Source: Hyphomicrobiales bacterium (GTDB lineage: Bacteria; Pseudomonadota; Alphaproteobacteria; Rhizobiales; Xanthobacteraceae). From it: a stretch of DNA of 57,266 nucleotides. Numbering within the stretch: position 1 is the stretch's first letter; the number at the start of each line of letters is the position of its first letter. The notes below the pieces were generated by a model that was not told the origin of the DNA, ran no database searches, and saw only the letters and a program-made list of their open reading frames with translations. Below are positions 44,871 to 52,948 of the stretch, one piece after another. Location of the stretch: NCBI GenBank assembly GCA_017305555.1, contig JAFKKM010000037.1:1-57266 (forward strand), in the 5' to 3' direction. Position numbers and translations under genes: made by a program.

Positions 44871-45974
44871 TTAGGTCGAGATGTCGAACTCGCCGTGGAC
44901 GAAACTCTCGGGCCGGTACACAGCCAAAGCCAATCGTTCTTCGCAGCGGAAGGTACACATATTGCGGGCGAAGTTGTCAGCGTGCTCGGTACTCACTTCA
45001 AGCACAGCCTGCTGCCGGTCGAACACTTGCGCTGCGATATTCCAGGCGCCGACAGCGAATTCGCCGGTTGGCATCGCCGTCGTTTCAACAATCGGTAGTT
45101 TCCAAATCCGATTATTTCCACCCTCGACCACGTTGATGTAGATGTAGCGACCCTGGCTGTCCTTGGTCGTTTCAATGTCCGCGACATCATCAGGATTCAG
45201 GATGATACCCGACGCCCGATACTCTGCCTGCCGTACCTGAAGGATAGCGCGCCGGAGAATATCGATCTTCGTGTCGCCAACCTTGCGGAGGCCGGTATCG
45301 AACGTCGTCGCCTGCGGGAGGATGCCGTGTAGATTCTGGCCAACACCACTTCCCCAGAGCAGTTGATCTTCCTCTTTCAGCTTTAGACCGTAAGTGGCTC
45401 GAACATCGATGTAGCTTGCGAGAGTCGCTGCATCGGAAAGAATCTGCAGCGACGCGTCGAACAAATGCGCGATTGTCCGAACCGGGGTCGTAACCATATT
45501 GAAGGTCAGGTCCGACTTCGGTTTCGTCTCGCCCTCGGTCACAGGCCGCGCGCTATTCGTGTACCCGGTTTCTTTCACGTACTCGATGCTCGCCAGATTG
45601 GTCTTACCCGGCGCAATCAGATCGCGCACGGTAAACGCTCGCTCGGCCGGCGTTACGATCCCTGGAACACGGTGGCCCGGCACCAGCGAGGTGCCAGCGG
45701 ATGCGCCCGCACCTACGGTGCCGACGCCGCTAGTAATTGTCGCCATCTCAACAGAAGCGCGACCACGCATGCGACCGCCATCGAGCTGTTTGAAGGCCTC
45801 GGTGGCAGCGAGGGCATGGCCAGGAGAGAAGTCGTCGCCGCGGGAAATGTGATTGTCATTGTCAGGCAGCCGGGCCCATCGCTTTTCAAGCTCGCCAACA
45901 CGGGTTTCGATGCTGGACCGCATCTCACCGATCGAGTTTGCGATCTCAGAAATCTTGGTAGCAAGTTCACTCAA
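44871..45974 (-). CDS. HK97-type phage major capsid protein
   Basis: A 367-residue major capsid protein. The start is the TTG at 45974, eight bases after AGAGGA. It gives (M)SELATKISEIANSIGEM, the coiled-coil beginning common to HK97-like capsids. The body has capsid-type segments GTSLVPGHRVPGIVTPAERAF, LFDASLQILSDAATLASYID, EDQLLWGSGVGQNLHGIL and GIILNPDDVADIETTKDSQGR. The N-terminal delta region is short (about 70 residues) and no prohead protease gene is present. The gene lies upstream of HNH and TerS, not after the portal as in most HK97-like phages. Last gene of a three-gene minus-strand run. Confidence 0.9.
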   Translation of the reverse strand: MSELATKISEIANSIGEMRSSIETRVGELEKRWARLPDNDNHISRGDDFSPGHALAATEAFKQLDGGRMRGRASVEMATITSGVGTVGAGASAGTSLVPGHRVPGIVTPAERAFTVRDLIAPGKTNLASIEYVKETGYTNSARPVTEGETKPKSDLTFNMVTTPVRTIAHLFDASLQILSDAATLASYIDVRATYGLKLKEEDQLLWGSGVGQNLHGILPQATTFDTGLRKVGDTKIDILRRAILQVRQAEYRASGIILNPDDVADIETTKDSQGRYIYINVVEGGNNRIWKLPIVETTAMPTGEFAVGAWNIAAQVFDRQQAVLEVSTEHADNFARNMCTFRCEERLALAVYRPESFVHGEFDIST

Positions 45975-46035
45975 ATGTTTAGTCCTCTTGGAGAGTGCCG
46001 CGCCATGCGGCTTTGTTGCGCCACAAGGCGCGGGG

Positions 46036-46347
46036 TTATCGCAGCGCCGCCGAAAGTGCGGACAGTGCGTCGTCAAGGCCATCGGCCTCGTCGTTCTGGT
46101 ATTCATCAAGAAATGAAAGCGTCTCGCGCGCCCATGCCGGGACTGGTATGCCCTCTGCGTCGGCGCGCTTTTTCGCCTTCATCGCCGTGTCAATTTTCAC
46201 GATCGTGACCGCAAGCGGATTTCCTTGCGTGGCGAGTTCTCGAATTTCGGCCCATGCCTTTGAAAGGCCGAAGGCTGGATTATGTCTCTCGTTCCACTCG
46301 TCCATCGAACGTGGCATTCCGTCGAGGGCGTTTGTGTTTCTTACCAA
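46036..46347 (-). CDS. Hypothetical phage protein upstream of the capsid gene
   Basis: A 103-residue protein with a TTG start; AGGAGA lies six bases before it (start residues VRNTNALDGMPRSMDEWNER). It has a helical body (SKAWAEIRELATQGNPLAVTIVKID) and an acidic end. The gap to the capsid start is 61 bp. No family is recognised, but position suggests a capsid-associated protein. Confidence 0.65.
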   Translation of the reverse strand: MVRNTNALDGMPRSMDEWNERHNPAFGLSKAWAEIRELATQGNPLAVTIVKIDTAMKAKKRADAEGIPVPAWARETLSFLDEYQNDEADGLDDALSALSAALR

Positions 46348-46359
46348 GATAATCTCCTC

Positions 46360-46887
46360 TCAATTCAAAGCCGCGGCCAAACGGCCGACGGCGGTCATCT
46401 CGTCAGCGGAATCAGGTGTGACGCCGCGGAACTCGTGACAAATCGCAGACAGGGATTCGCCAGGCACGATAACGGTGCGCGCGGCTGCGCCCCGCGAACG
46501 CTCCGGCCCAAAGTCAAAATGCGCACCACCATGCGACATGATCGTTGCCGCCGGCTCTGGCTCAATCTGAACGACCAAATGCCCCACACCGGAAATGGGC
46601 ACCGTGCCGCGGATCCAGCCCTCAACAACATCAACGAGGATCGCGCCGTTATTCGCCGCTAGGCTTGAGTAAGCACGTACGCTCTGCGGAACAGAACCAA
46701 GCCCCCTATCCGCGACAGCGCAGAGCAACAGCCTTGCCAAGTCCAATGGACCTAGATCAGGCACATCGCGCCCCCGAGCCTTGGGTAGCGCACCGCTTTC
46801 TGCCGCACGCTGCGCTAACGCCGCAACGCGGCCGACATTAAGACCGAGGCGCCGCGCAAGCACCTCAATCGCCGTGGACCGAACCAT
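46360..46887 (-). CDS. Hypothetical phage protein
   Basis: A 175-residue protein. The N-terminal part (MVRSTAIEVLARRLGLNVGR) looks like a small helix-turn-helix, followed by a mostly helical region and then beta strands (HLVVQIEPEPAATIM). GAGGAG lies five bases before ATG 46887. It is the first gene of the run leading into the capsid gene; the stop is 12 bases from the next start. Possible regulator or morphogenesis protein; not identified. Confidence 0.6.
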   Translation of the reverse strand: MVRSTAIEVLARRLGLNVGRVAALAQRAAESGALPKARGRDVPDLGPLDLARLLLCAVADRGLGSVPQSVRAYSSLAANNGAILVDVVEGWIRGTVPISGVGHLVVQIEPEPAATIMSHGGAHFDFGPERSRGAAARTVIVPGESLSAICHEFRGVTPDSADEMTAVGRLAAALN

Positions 46888-47038
46888 GGCGCTCCTCATT
46901 GTTTTGGAAAATTATTATCTACCGTGCAAAAGAATGGCCGCGCGGTACGTCCGCGCGCGACCGAGTTTGCACGTCACGTCGAGGCAACTTTCGTTGCCTA
47001 CATCTAAATACGTTTTGACAACCCGGTTTAGGGACCTG

Positions 47039-48025
47039 TTACGCCACTTTCGCTAAAATATTCTCGCCAACCAGCGCGCGCAGCGCGGCAAAGGCTTCAT
47101 TGACCAGGAAGATGCCACGCCGCTCCGCATGTTTGCCGCGATATCCGCGCCGCTCGCCAATCTCGCGCGCTGTTGCGTCGGTGATTGCGAGGTCGAGGAT
47201 CTCCGCGCGGGCGCCGAGCGCCTGCCTCAGTCCTTGCTCCTCAGCCTTCCGAGCCTGCTCTGCCTCGGCGAAGCACTCGATCGGCGCGCCACTGCGCCCC
47301 GTTGAGGCGGTGACGCCCGCCAAGAATCCTGCATTCTTCGCGATCGGTGCGTCGGTCTGCACCAACCAACGAAGGTCGCGAACCGGTTTTGGATTGCGGC
47401 TACCCTTGCTTGCGCGTAAACGCTCGACGGGAGCAAGTGGAACGCCGCGCGCAGTCTCGCCCCACTGCACCATCACGCCATTGCGAAATACGAGATCGCC
47501 AATCCGTGCATTGGCGCCGCGCTCGCACGGCCGACGCACCTGGCGCACATCACTGCGCACGCCGCGGATCACCATACAGACAACCGAAACGCGGCCTGCT
47601 CCCTCCATCGCACGTTCGATCTCGGCAACGGTTGGCCGGCATTCGAGGTCTTGCTCACCGCCTTCCGAGAAACCACTATTGATTGGCTCGGCCTCTGCCA
47701 TCAGGCCGCGCTCCGGCCGCAACGACCCGGCGATGGCGTGATCGTGCACGATCTCCGGCTCCGCATAGACATCCGGCGCCGGTGCGGATTGCAGATCGCG
47801 CCAGAACTTCCACAGCGCGACGACGTCCGGCGCAACCCGGCCAAGCCGTTCTAATGTCGGAAGCGCCAACACCGGATCAGGCGTGCTTTGCTCGCGCTGG
47901 ATGAAGGCGCGCCGGGCGGCAAGGCTGGCGAAGTCTTCGGCCGAAATCGGGGCGTTGTCGTTAGCTGGCTGGCGCGGCTGCCAGGCTGAGAGCGTGGTGC
48001 GGTAGTCGTGACGTAGTGCGGGCAT
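47039..48025 (-). CDS. Hypothetical phage protein, 328 residues
   Basis: A 328-residue protein (MPALRHDYRTTLSAWQPRQP). It has a central basic, cysteine-containing part (RRPCERGANARIGDL) and a C-terminal helical region (AITDATAREIGERRGYRGKHAERRG). GAGGAGGGCGCT precedes ATG 48025, a clear ribosome-binding site. The N-terminal PANDNA stretch is typical of rhizobial proteins of unknown function. It is probably an early island gene; no function is assigned. Confidence 0.65.
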   Translation of the reverse strand: MPALRHDYRTTLSAWQPRQPANDNAPISAEDFASLAARRAFIQREQSTPDPVLALPTLERLGRVAPDVVALWKFWRDLQSAPAPDVYAEPEIVHDHAIAGSLRPERGLMAEAEPINSGFSEGGEQDLECRPTVAEIERAMEGAGRVSVVCMVIRGVRSDVRQVRRPCERGANARIGDLVFRNGVMVQWGETARGVPLAPVERLRASKGSRNPKPVRDLRWLVQTDAPIAKNAGFLAGVTASTGRSGAPIECFAEAEQARKAEEQGLRQALGARAEILDLAITDATAREIGERRGYRGKHAERRGIFLVNEAFAALRALVGENILAKVA

Positions 48026-48423
48026 AGCGCCCTCCTCGTTCGTGGCTGTGCTTGTTGGCCGCTTGTGCAGCTCTAGTTGCTGCCGGCCGTCTGCGCGGCC
48101 TGGCTGGGGTGGTTCGATTCCCTATGCCGTTAGACCTGGCGACCGGCGTGGTAATAAAAAACGCGCGTCCGCAAAATTCGAAATTGGTTTCCCTTCACCG
48201 CATTTAGTGCAAACCTTCAAGAACGCGCCCCATGCTCAAATGCAAAAAAATGTTATGGTTTTTCGTTGCTCTTGGGGGGCGCCGCTATGCGACGCGAAAC
48301 GAGGGGAGATCTGACCCAGCCCTCCTCAACCATGTTTTTCCTACGGTTATGCATGCAGAGAAGTTCTCCTGAGCACGCCGGTCACTAGCGGGATGGTCGG
48401 AGAGAAAGTTGATACCCCCGGGC
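48026..48423. other. 398-bp region with a broken zinc-ribbon gene
   Basis: The only coding signal is the zinc-ribbon remnant at 48122-48220 on the minus strand. The rest shows a short plus-strand frame starting near 48252 that I do not trust, and the leader of the 328-residue gene. A sequence resembling a tRNA T-arm (GGTTCGATTCCC near 48110) is not part of a cloverleaf. Confidence 0.4.
48122..48220 (-). pseudogene. Fragment of a CxxC zinc-ribbon protein
   Basis: The frame reads (M)KVCTKCGEGKPISNFADAR, then LLPRRSPGLTA and a stop, 32 residues in all. CTKCGExKPxxxF is the beginning of a common phage/rhizobial zinc-ribbon family that normally carries a second C-x-x-C pair downstream. The only start is a TTG without a clear ribosome-binding site, and the second cysteine pair is absent. 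It reads as a decayed remnant. Confidence 0.45.
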
Positions 48424-48594
48424 CTATGCTGCGTCATCGAGCCAGGGCAGCAGATCGCCGCGTCCGGCCTCGATCAGCACCTCAACGGGCAACCACTCCC
48501 ACCGCAACTGGCCGGTGTTGGCGTCACGGCCATACACAAGCAGGGCTTCGCCGTCGCACTCGCCGACGCCTTCAATCGTGTCAGGCTCGATCAT
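48424..48594 (-). CDS. Small hypothetical island protein
   Basis: A 56-residue acidic protein (MIEPDTIEGVGECDGEALLV) ending EAGRGDLLPWLDDAA, with a pattern of two beta strands (ALLVYGRDANTGQLRWEWLPVEV). GGAGAA lies seven bases before ATG 48594. Longer in-frame starts exist but would run through the 48671-48699 palindrome. Unrecognised. Confidence 0.55.
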   Translation of the reverse strand: MIEPDTIEGVGECDGEALLVYGRDANTGQLRWEWLPVEVLIEAGRGDLLPWLDDAA

Positions 48595-48670
48595 TCGATT
48601 CTCCAATGAAGTGGCCGCGAGAGTCCCTTGCGCGCGCGAGTCAATGGGAAGCAAGTCGATTTTGCCGCAC

Positions 48671-48699
48671 AGCTTGTCGGCTGATTTAGCCGACAAGCT
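48671..48699. repeat. Perfect 12-bp palindrome with 5-base loop
   Basis: The arms AGCTTGTCGGCT (48671-48682) and AGCCGACAAGCT (48688-48699) are exact reverse complements around the loop GATTT. It lies between the DUF3987 gene and the 56-residue gene, just downstream of the replication-type gene. No T-run follows. It may be a terminator, a replication-related site or a protein-binding site. Confidence 0.7.
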
Positions 48700-48775
48700 A
48701 ACGTCCATTGAACATAGAAAAAGGTGGAATCTGCTCTAGTTGACGCGCGCGCAAGGGCCAGTTGCGGCCACTCGC

Positions 48776-50701
48776 CTATGACAATGACCCAGCGATTATC
48801 TTTCGCACTTCATCGCGCCTTGCCTTCTCTGCTTCAGCTCGATCGGCAAACAGCTTGTGGACGGATGGAAGAACCTGCCAGGTAGTTGAGTCGCGCCGGA
48901 TGGAAGGCACGGGTTCTAACCAGCCGAAGGCATCAAGTTGTTCCAGAACGGCTTGCGCTTCGTCAACGGACATGCCGCGCATTACACGATCGCCGCGACG
49001 GACATCACGAACCGTGATCACGTTGAGTTTGTGCGCGAGGATAAAGCCTGCGGTAGCCAACACGTGGTCGTGGCGGTCAGCCATGCCCAAAACGTCTACG
49101 TAGAATGCGACAGCGTGTGGAAAGAGAAATCTTTCAAGGAAGTCCGCAGCACGTTTTGCTGTATCCTCCTTAATGACCGAGGCGGGCCGACTGCCCTCGC
49201 TTTCGATGCAGTGAAACACAATGCATAGTCGCGCAAACAATCCATCATACTTCCCAAGGTGGGACGCCAACTTCTTATTGACGGATTCCCACGCGCACTG
49301 CATTTCAAAATACTTCTGCGCGAGACTTGTCCGAAGATCTTGGGCCGCCTCATCAAACTGAAGCGGCACTTCAACAAAACCGCCCAGGCTACCATTGCCG
49401 GTGGGCCTCCGCAGGCGCGACAGGCGCGCGACGGTGGCGTCGTATGCCGCAGTTGCATCGGGCATCGGCTTGTCAACACCCGCGCCAGCGGCCCCGAGAA
49501 CAATGGGAAACAACCGTTGCAACAACCCGTCATCATGTGCCTCAGCAGCTAGTGCCCTAACCGGTTCGGGCTGGATACCACCGAGCAGCGACACCGACAG
49601 GTTCTCGATCAGAACGGCGCCCCGACCAATGCGATTGATGGTGTATGGCCCGCCATTGAACGCCTGCAGCCAGAACCCGCGATCCTTTGCAGCGCCACGT
49701 CCGGAGCTGTATTTATCCATCGAGCCAAACCAACCAGAAAGCTCGTCCTGAAGGCACAGAACACCGTCCGGGCTGTCCTTCAAAACCTCCTGCGCGGCCT
49801 CGATGGTTGTGTCCTCCAGACGCAACCGGATATGCTTTGGCGGTGCCCCATCCTTTTTATCCGCCGGAGCCTGCGCATCGTATTGCCGGCGCGCCTCCTC
49901 GTATGACCGAAACATATCCCGGTCCAATCGTTTCAACGGAGCTGCCGCCGCAGAGATAAGCGGGGACTTCTTGGTGCTAGGATCTCCGATGGGGGCAACC
50001 CAAAGGCGGGCCGATTCTAGCCAGTGCGGATCGTGACGCTTCACCTTGAGTTTGATCGAGTCCGGTATTGCGGCGGCACAGACAGCCAAGGCTGCGGCGG
50101 CAAGCCCACCAGGGTCGACGCCCATCAACTCGCCTTGGGCGCGGGCGAAATCCTCAATAACCTGCGGAAGCAATCCAACTGGCAGCGGTGGATGCGCGCG
50201 GCGCTGCCATAGGTCGATGGGCTCGTTGTTATCGTTGGCGGCTTCTAGTTCTGGTGCCTGTGCAAACGTTGGCACCCAGCGAATATCTCCCTCGGCACCG
50301 ACCTCGCGATAAATAATCGCGCGACCGATGTGCGCGTCGATCTCTGGCCCGGTCAGTTGCCGAACCACTGGCCCATCACCATGGCCGCCTAGCGGATCGA
50401 AATAAACGGCAAAGGTCGAGTTCGCCGCACATCCTGCGATGTCTTCAACCAGCACAAACCACCGGCAAAGCTCCTTGAACCCATCAGGGACGCCGTCACG
50501 CTCGGGTACGGTGAAGTTCAGTTCCTTTACAGATGACCAATCAGCACCACCGCGCTTGTGCTCTGGCGCCACGCGAATGTTCCCAGCGAGAAGGTCGGCA
50601 ATCTCGAAGTACAACGCCGACACCGAGTTAGTGTCTTCGCGCTCAAACAACTCGCGGACGGTCGGCGCGACGTTGTTGTTACTTGGTGCGAGTGCGGTCA
50701 T
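48776..50701 (-). CDS. DUF3987 domain protein (primase/helicase-like)
   Basis: A 641-residue protein of the DUF3987 family, common in prophages and satellites next to AlpA and integrase. A degenerate P-loop is seen in GDPSTKKSPLISAA and a Walker B-like motif in DGVLCLQDELSGWFG; the C-terminal part resembles a helix-rich ending with a winged-helix look (DVRRGDRVMRGMSVDEAQAVLEQL). Such proteins are believed to act in replication of the element. The N-terminal quarter (FTVPERDGVPDGFKELCRW) is not typed. Its start overlaps the preceding gene by 23 bases. It ends upstream of the 48671-48699 palindrome. Confidence 0.82.
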   Translation of the reverse strand: MTALAPSNNNVAPTVRELFEREDTNSVSALYFEIADLLAGNIRVAPEHKRGGADWSSVKELNFTVPERDGVPDGFKELCRWFVLVEDIAGCAANSTFAVYFDPLGGHGDGPVVRQLTGPEIDAHIGRAIIYREVGAEGDIRWVPTFAQAPELEAANDNNEPIDLWQRRAHPPLPVGLLPQVIEDFARAQGELMGVDPGGLAAAALAVCAAAIPDSIKLKVKRHDPHWLESARLWVAPIGDPSTKKSPLISAAAAPLKRLDRDMFRSYEEARRQYDAQAPADKKDGAPPKHIRLRLEDTTIEAAQEVLKDSPDGVLCLQDELSGWFGSMDKYSSGRGAAKDRGFWLQAFNGGPYTINRIGRGAVLIENLSVSLLGGIQPEPVRALAAEAHDDGLLQRLFPIVLGAAGAGVDKPMPDATAAYDATVARLSRLRRPTGNGSLGGFVEVPLQFDEAAQDLRTSLAQKYFEMQCAWESVNKKLASHLGKYDGLFARLCIVFHCIESEGSRPASVIKEDTAKRAADFLERFLFPHAVAFYVDVLGMADRHDHVLATAGFILAHKLNVITVRDVRRGDRVMRGMSVDEAQAVLEQLDAFGWLEPVPSIRRDSTTWQVLPSVHKLFADRAEAEKARRDEVRKIIAGSLS

Positions 50702-50942
50702 CGGCGTTCAAGCCTCCATTAAATGCATTACTTGCTAGGGTCGTAATCTCGTCCGCCAGCGTGCCGACAAATGTTGCCGTCCGGCGACCAGCCGCATTCT
50801 GCGAGTATGTAAGACGTCGACCACTCTCGGTCTGGACAAGCCGAAGGTCGTACATTCGCAACTCTGGTGTCAGTTCGATATCAAATCGAGCCAACGTCTT
50901 CCCTTCGCCCGGTGGCGCCGGGCGGATGGAGATTATCTTCAT
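50679..50942 (-). CDS. Small protein of the AlpA-DUF3987 module, possibly SpoVG-like
   Basis: An 87-residue protein (MKIISIRPAPPGEGKTLARF) with the pattern FDIELTPELRMYDLRLVQTESGRRLTYSQ followed by a short helix (ADEITTLASNAF). The sequence resembles the small SpoVG-like fold proteins found beside AlpA genes in rhizobial islands; the likeness is tentative. It overlaps the DUF3987 gene by 23 bases and follows alpA by 46 bp, so the three are probably one operon. Confidence 0.65.
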   Translation of the reverse strand: MKIISIRPAPPGEGKTLARFDIELTPELRMYDLRLVQTESGRRLTYSQNAAGRRTATFVGTLADEITTLASNAFNGGLNADDRTRTK

Positions 50943-50988
50943 GATGGTCCTGGTGGTTGGTGGTGGGTTGCCCGCGAGAGGGCGGCTG

Positions 50989-51252
50989 CTAGGCGGCTTG
51001 CTCGCCGCGTCGATTATTGTCGTTGGCCGCGCACCATGTTGAGGTCCGCCGCTGCGATAAAATCCACGTGTCAACATCGGCTGCGGCGTACTTGATGATG
51101 CGTCCCAGTTTGAAAAAGGCGGGCGGCAATCCGGCACATCGGCGCTTGGCCAGTGTGCTGGCACTGAGCCCCGTAAGGGCCGCGACGTCGTCGATGTTTA
51201 GAAGGTGCAGCCCGGGCGGCGGCGGTTCATCACTGACGGGTGGTGTGCTCAT
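50989..51252 (-). CDS. AlpA/excisionase-type helix-turn-helix protein
   Basis: An 87-residue DNA-binding protein. The MerR/AlpA-like winged helix is LLNIDDVAALTGLSASTLAKRRCAGLPPAFFKLGRIIKYAAADVDTWI, with the usual arginine-tyrosine ending of the recognition wing. The flanks are Pro-rich (start) and basic (end). AlpA-type proteins in phages and islands activate integrase or act as directionality factors for excision. It lies between the integrase terminator and the SpoVG-like gene. Confidence 0.85.
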   Translation of the reverse strand: MSTPPVSDEPPPPGLHLLNIDDVAALTGLSASTLAKRRCAGLPPAFFKLGRIIKYAAADVDTWILSQRRTSTWCAANDNNRRGEQAA

Positions 51253-51384
51253 GAAGCCCCATTAGATTGTGTTGACAATGATATTTGAGCCTCTCGGAGA
51301 GATTTTCGACAGGCTAAGAAAATTTAGGCTCGGCCCGGCTGTGCTGTTACGTTCGCCAAATAAGGACTGACATCGCGGGAGCTA

Positions 51385-51414
51385 TAGAAAAATTTGGCCC
51401 CGATTTACGGGGCC
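51385..51414 (-). terminator. Rho-independent terminator of the integrase gene
   Basis: The arms GGCCCCG (51396-51402) and CGGGGCC (51408-51414) have a 5-base loop (ATTTA). On the minus strand the hairpin is followed by AAATTTTTCTA. It lies 80 bases after the integrase stop. Confidence 0.85.
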
Positions 51415-51493
51415 GTTTGGTGCGCTGCGACATAGTATGGACTGGCTGGGTCCAGCCGGGCGGCGTGGTTGTCCAAAGCCAGGCCGGCGGCGG

Positions 51494-52786
51494 CTATTCG
51501 CCGCCCTTCAGCGCCGCGGCGATATGGCCGGCGATAGTATTGGCTGCCCGTCGCACTGGGTCCGCGTCAAGATGGGCATAGCGTGCCGTGGTGCTGGCCT
51601 GGGTATGGCCAAGTAGCTTTCCTATGACTGGAAGTCCCAGTCCTGCCCCAGCGCCCACACTGGCAAAGGAATGGCGCAGGTCGTGCAGTCGTAGATCCTC
51701 CAGTCCGGCGCGCCTTCGGATAGCCCGCCACGGGCGATTCAGGTCGGCACGGGGCTTCTCATCCTCCGCACCGGCTGTTTCACCGGCAATCACATAGATC
51801 CCGGCCTTCGGCAGTTGCTCCAAAACGGCAATCGCCGGGCCGGCCAGGACAACAGTTTTGCGGCCGGTTTTCGAGTCTGGCAAGAACAGTAGCCCGCGCT
51901 CCAGATCGACTTCAGCCCAACGCAGGTTCAAAATTTCGCCGAGGCGACTGCCTGTAAAAATGAGCAGTCTGATTGCCGCTGCCGCGAATTGGTCGACGAC
52001 GGTCCGAGTCTTTTCTTTCGGCGCGTGCTTCGACTTCGATGGCTTATGCGGAATTCCAGCCGTCTCGCCTTCATGTATCGCGGTGCCTAGCCTGTTTAGC
52101 TCCGCCGTCGTCAGATAGCGTTCATTTCTTCCATCAGGGTACTTTTCAACCCCGTGCACAGGGTTGTCGGTTCGATATTTATGTTCGACAGCGAACGTGA
52201 AGATTCCGCCCAGCAACCGCACGGTGCGCGTCGCCGCGCCCTTGCCGCCACGAACGATTGAGCGTCCGCGCTTGCCTGTTTTAACGTCGCGCGCGGTTTT
52301 GCCGTTAGCGACATTCTTCATGAAGGTCTTGACGTCCAGCGATGTCACGGCAGCAACGCGCTTGCGGCCAAGCAATGGCTTTATGTGACGCTCGATCCGA
52401 CTCCTATCGGTCGTGATCGTGCTGGCTTTTTTCATCTCGACACCATCGCGAAGATAGATATCGCAAAGGTCGGCAACCGTGATGTCGGCTCTTTCCGCAC
52501 CTCGTTCAGCAGCCGGATCACCGCCCAACTCAGCTTTCGCAAGGATCTTCGCCGCAGCATCGCGCGCCCGCTCCGGAGACAACGTATCGGGCGAGCCGAT
52601 CACCATCCGGCGTTTTGCAACACCACGTCCACCAACGCCGGGCCTGTACTCCACAAACCATGAGCGAGCGCCTGTCGGACGAATAAGAAGGCCAAAGCCG
52701 GTCAGGCCATCGTCGTAATATGATGTCGGCACCTTTCCGGCCTTCAGCGCCGTTACAGTGCGCCGGTTCAGCTTCACAACGGGCAT
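51494..52786 (-). CDS. Tyrosine-type site-specific integrase
   Basis: A 430-residue phage/island integrase (P4-like class). The N-terminal DUF4102-like arm-binding part has the pattern YYDDGLTGFGLLIRPTGARSWFVEYR; a SAM-like core-binding domain follows (EMKKASTITTDRSRIERHIKPLLG). The catalytic domain has Arg in FTGSRLGEILNLRW, Lys in PDSKTGRK, HxxR in LHDLRHSFAS, the second His in LGHTQAST and the nucleophile Tyr in TARYAHL. ATG at 52786 is preferred to a GTG one codon earlier, with GGAG upstream. It lies 162 bp inside attR, and the 22-bp repeat at 52802-52823 is directly upstream of its start, suggesting autoregulation. Confidence 0.95.
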   Translation of the reverse strand: MPVVKLNRRTVTALKAGKVPTSYYDDGLTGFGLLIRPTGARSWFVEYRPGVGGRGVAKRRMVIGSPDTLSPERARDAAAKILAKAELGGDPAAERGAERADITVADLCDIYLRDGVEMKKASTITTDRSRIERHIKPLLGRKRVAAVTSLDVKTFMKNVANGKTARDVKTGKRGRSIVRGGKGAATRTVRLLGGIFTFAVEHKYRTDNPVHGVEKYPDGRNERYLTTAELNRLGTAIHEGETAGIPHKPSKSKHAPKEKTRTVVDQFAAAAIRLLIFTGSRLGEILNLRWAEVDLERGLLFLPDSKTGRKTVVLAGPAIAVLEQLPKAGIYVIAGETAGAEDEKPRADLNRPWRAIRRRAGLEDLRLHDLRHSFASVGAGAGLGLPVIGKLLGHTQASTTARYAHLDADPVRRAANTIAGHIAAALKGGE

Positions 52787-52801
52787 CACCTACTCCGAAT
52801 A

Positions 52802-52823
52802 CGAATCGCCACCGAATCGCCAC
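52802..52823. repeat. 22-bp terminal tandem repeat, right copy (candidate integrase arm site)
   Basis: Identical to 36422-36443 and in the same orientation. It begins 16 bases upstream of the integrase ATG, where bound protein would also affect the integrase promoter. Distance to attR is 125 bp, longer than the 45 bp on the left. Confidence 0.65.
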
Positions 52824-52892
52824 CGCACATTCTATCGAGCGGAAGCCAGCGGAAACGAATGATATCGAGAAATAGGCTATTTACGGGTATTT

Positions 52893-52911
52893 TCAATAGT
52901 TTGTCTATTGA
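52893..52911. promoter_or_regulatory. Inverted repeat TCAATAG-N5-CTATTGA near attR
   Basis: The 7-bp arms lie at 52893-52899 and 52905-52911 in a locally AT-rich 80-bp stretch between the integrase and attR. The place suits a binding site for an excision factor or host protein during recombination, or the integrase promoter. Function is inferred from position alone. Confidence 0.4.
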
Positions 52912-52948
52912 GCAGCATTCGTCGGAACTGTTCGGAAAGCTCTTTTAA

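Noticed and set aside
48095-48135. GGTTCGATTCCC resembling a tRNA T-arm
   Set aside because: The flanking bases do not pair as a T-stem and there is no anticodon arm or acceptor stem. Chance likeness.
38100-48423. CRISPR array or toxin-antitoxin pair in the island gaps
   Set aside because: No regularly spaced repeats are visible. The XRE regulator and its neighbour do not show a recognisable toxin domain.
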